Source: Pseudomonadota bacterium
GTDB taxonomy: Bacteria; Pseudomonadota; Gammaproteobacteria; Burkholderiales; Sulfuricellaceae
Direction: 5' to 3'
Length of the DNA: 6,963 nt
Assembly (NCBI GenBank): GCA_021783895.1
Contig: JAJXTJ010000064.1
Span: 1-6,963, forward strand
The position numbers and the translations under genes are program-made. Below are positions 5,314-6,963 of the stretch, piece by piece (position 1 is the first letter of the stretch; each line of letters begins with the position of its first letter). The notes below the pieces were generated by a model. It did not search any database and was not told the origin of the DNA. It saw only the letters and a program-made list of their open reading frames with translations.

Positions 5314-5682
5314 ATGAATCAGATTGACGAAATATTGAACCGGCAGCGTGCCAAAGAAGGTGAGGAGCGCCGCACTCTGATAGAAGCTCTTTTGGCTTGC
5401 TCGGTTGTTGAAATTGAGATTGTGCCATTCAACGACGCGAAAGATCGCGCCGCCTTTTTCATTCAAGGGGCAGCAGCCGCACATAAATATTCGCTCGAGA
5501 TTTCGGAATGTTTCTCAGTTCTTGAGCATTTCTTGGCACACGGATTTGCGGTCCTTTCTTGCGGCAAACACGAGCTTGGCTCAGACGAACGCTGGCAAGG
5601 CATTTCAGGCTGCATGAACTCGTGGTTCATTCTGGCGAGGGCGAATGCCCAACCCGGCAGTCAACCGGGCGCTGCGCAATAA
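5314..5682 (+). CDS. Cassette-encoded hypothetical protein
   Basis: I do not recognise this 122-residue protein. It is predicted soluble, with a charged helical start (MNQIDEILNRQRAKEGEERR), a hydrophobic strand-like stretch (VVEIEIVPF) and a region with HKYSLEISECFSVLEHFLAHGFAVLSCGKHE-type composition containing several Cys and His residues, though no clear metal motif. There is no signal peptide. ATG 5314 is preferred because AGGGGG (5302-5307) lies six bases upstream and because an earlier in-frame ATG at 5194 would force translation through the attI site. The last 11 residues (AQPGSQPGAAQ) are encoded by the attC site and the stop lies in the attC loop, so the tail is probably not functionally selected. 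Cassette genes often lack close relatives; expression would need a promoter near attI, for which I see only weak candidates around 5140-5170. Confidence 0.8.
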   Translation: MNQIDEILNRQRAKEGEERRTLIEALLACSVVEIEIVPFNDAKDRAAFFIQGAAAAHKYSLEISECFSVLEHFLAHGFAVLSCGKHELGSDERWQGISGCMNSWFILARANAQPGSQPGAAQ

Positions 5683-5715
5683 AGCCGCGCAGCGCCGGGT
5701 ACTTTTACGTTGGCC
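5647..5715 (+). repeat. attC: attC recombination site (59-be) of the cassette
   Basis: The 69-bp site starts with GCCCAAC (matches RYYYAAC) and ends with GTTGGCC. In between, CCGGGCGCTGCGC (from 5665) pairs with GCGCAGCGCCGG (from 5688) with one bulged G, and AGTCA pairs with TACT with one bulged C. Unpaired bases on one arm are the extrahelical bases that let the integrase choose the bottom strand. The right core departs from GTTRRRY at one base, as expected if its last six bases belong to the flanking chromosome. Confidence 0.85.
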
Positions 5716-5809
5716 GTCCGTTTTTTAAGACCCTGACCGTCGCCTTCGGGTCGATAACCGACCGACACTCCCATCAATTTGAGCTGCCCTGTTTGGTTCA
5801 ACAGCGACA

Positions 5810-5815
5810 TATAAT
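5810..5815 (+). promoter_or_regulatory. -10 element upstream of ycaO
   Basis: A perfect TATAAT lies 32 bases before the ycaO ATG, predicting a leader of about 26 bases. No good -35 hexamer is found at 16-18 bp, so this may be a weak or activator-dependent promoter. Confidence 0.5.
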
Positions 5816-5847
5816 ACCGATTTCACTCGCCTCCCCAGGGTAGCCAG

Positions 5848-6963
5848 ATGCAAACAGAAAGCTTTATCGCGGGCAAGGACGCCTCGCTCGAATCCTCCAT
5901 CAGTGCAATGCAGGCCAGGCTGGCCGAGCTGGGTTTCCACGTCGAGGAGCGTTCCTGGCTGAACCCGTTGAAAGACATCTGGTCGGTGCATCTGCGCGAG
6001 CGCGACTGTCCGCTGCTGTTCACCAACGGCAAGGGCGCATCGAAACAGGCGGCACTGGCGAGCGCGCTGGGCGAGTTTTTCGAGCGCCTCTCCTGCAACT
6101 ATTTCTGGTCGCATTATTACCTGGGCGAGAGCGTTGCCGAGCGGGCCTTTACCCATTACCCGCAGGAGCAATGGTTCGAAACGGGTGACGGCGGCGAGTG
6201 GCCGAGCGGCCTGCTCACGCCGGAACTACGGGATTTCTACAACCCTGAAGGTAGCATCGCCGCCGAGGCGCTGGTCGACCTGAACTCCGGCAACGCCGCA
6301 GCCGGCATCTGCGCCCTGCCCTACCTGCGCAGCCGCGACGGTCTTCGCGTCTGGTTCCCGGTCAACATCATCGGCAACCTGTACGTCAGCAACGGCATGT
6401 CGGCGGGCAACACCCCCGCCGAGGCGCGCACCCAGGCGCTATCGGAAATCTTCGAGCGCTACGTCAAGTTCCGCATCATCGGAGAAGGGCTATGCCTGCC
6501 GGAAGTGCCGGACGAGGTGATCGCCCGCTATCCGCGCATAGAGGCAGGCATCAGCGCCTTGCGCGCGGCGGGCTTCGGCATTCTGGTCAGGGATGCTTCG
6601 CTGGGCGGGCAATATCCGGTGATGAACGTGACTCTGCTCAACCCGCACGACCAGGGCTGTTTTTCCAGCTTCGGCGCCCACCCGCGCTTCGAGATCGCTC
6701 TGGAACGCGCCCTCACCGAACTGCTGCAAGGCCGCGCGCTGGATGCGCTGGGCGGCTTCCCCGAACCGGGCTTCGACCTGGAAGAAATCGCCGGCGCTCC
6801 GAATCTGGAAATCCACTTCGTCGATTCCAGCGGCATAATCGGCTGGAAGTTCCTCGGCGACACCCCGGATTTCGAGTTCTGCGACTGGAATTTCAGCGCC
6901 ACCACCGAGGAAGACTATGCCTGGCTGGTCGAGCGCGTCCACGCCGAAGGCGGCGACATCTAC
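5848..6963 (+). CDS. ycaO: YcaO family ATP-dependent cyclodehydratase-like protein, 5' part (runs off the window)
   Basis: The first 372 residues of an E. coli-type YcaO (about 586 residues) are present; the frame stays open to the last base. YcaO proteins use ATP to activate backbone amides; the E. coli member is linked to RimO-dependent beta-methylthiolation of ribosomal protein S12, though its exact reaction is unsettled. The match is clear along the length: FIAGKDASLESS, WLNPLKDIWSVH, FTNGKGASKQAALASALGEF, NIIGNLYVSNGMSAGNT, GGQYPVMNV, SSFGAHPRFE and DWNFSATTEED. ATP/magnesium-binding residues known from E. coli YcaO appear conserved one position later: Lys10, Ser17, Glu76, Glu79, Asn188, Glu192, Glu200, Glu203 and Arg204. 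ATG 5848 has a modest AGGG seven bases upstream. The C-terminal TPR-like part lies beyond the window. The gene probably stood beside the integration point and is not part of the cassette. Confidence 0.96.
   Translation, partial: MQTESFIAGKDASLESSISAMQARLAELGFHVEERSWLNPLKDIWSVHLRERDCPLLFTNGKGASKQAALASALGEFFERLSCNYFWSHYYLGESVAERAFTHYPQEQWFETGDGGEWPSGLLTPELRDFYNPEGSIAAEALVDLNSGNAAAGICALPYLRSRDGLRVWFPVNIIGNLYVSNGMSAGNTPAEARTQALSEIFERYVKFRIIGEGLCLPEVPDEVIARYPRIEAGISALRAAGFGILVRDASLGGQYPVMNVTLLNPHDQGCFSSFGAHPRFEIALERALTELLQGRALDALGGFPEPGFDLEEIAGAPNLEIHFVDSSGIIGWKFLGDTPDFEFCDWNFSATTEEDYAWLVERVHAEGGDIY

Larger units (their letters stand above)
5285..5709 (+). mobile_element. Single integron gene cassette
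   Basis: The cassette runs from the crossover in the attI core (G5284/T5285) to that in the attC right core (G5709/T5710). It has one ORF reading away from attI and its own attC at the end, the standard cassette layout. When circularised, its joint would read GTTGGGC, the exact complement of the attC left core GCCCAAC, which is strong internal evidence for these boundaries. Only one cassette is present; the DNA after attC leads directly to ycaO. Confidence 0.8.

Noticed and set aside
5716..5847. Terminator between the cassette and ycaO
   Set aside because: A T-run occurs at 5720-5726 and TTTT follows the attC stem, but no dedicated hairpin directly precedes a T-run except attC itself; too uncertain to annotate separately.
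6490..6942. Minus-strand ORFs over ycaO
   Set aside because: The plus frame is an unmistakable YcaO; these are antisense shadows.

Overview
The window looks like a chromosomal segment of a Betaproteobacterium. A member of the Nitrosomonadales such as Gallionellaceae is my guess, from the overall protein style and moderately high GC; no rRNA or other direct marker supports it. It alternates GC-rich housekeeping genes with small accessory or decayed patches.

Layout: (1) 1-1832 holds the end of an rnf/rsx operon (rnfG 3' part, rnfE) followed by nth, the same order as the 3' end of the E. coli rsx-nth operon. (2) 1880-2478 is a complete HigBA toxin-antitoxin module with its own recognisable promoter and operator, plus a perfect 22-bp palindrome inside the toxin gene. 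(3) 2585-2989 is a composite ORF whose start is a DEDDh exonuclease and whose middle carries, in another frame, what looks like the C-terminal tail of an exonuclease-BRCT protein; the rest is unrecognised. (4) 3076-4579 holds a FIST-domain sensor-type gene overlapping a DUF1841 gene by 8 bp. (5) 4619-4786 is the collapsed remnant of a periplasmic DUF3365-type c-type haem protein. (6) 4787-5715 is the most interesting part: about 370 bp of gene-free DNA with hairpins, then a LexA-like box, an attI-like site, one gene cassette encoding an unrecognised 122-aa protein, and a well-formed attC hairpin. No integron integrase gene is readable here. (7) 5848 to the window end is the 5' part of an E. 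coli-type ycaO.

How the parts work together: Rnf is an inner-membrane electron-transfer complex, and Nth is a DNA repair glycosylase that commonly shares its transcript. HigBA is self-contained. The integron-like piece reads as a minimal relic: recombination site, SOS-type operator and one cassette retained, integrase lost or located elsewhere. The region between nth and ycaO has two collapsed genes, a TA module and a cassette, so it behaves as a local hotspot of insertion and deletion between conserved genes.
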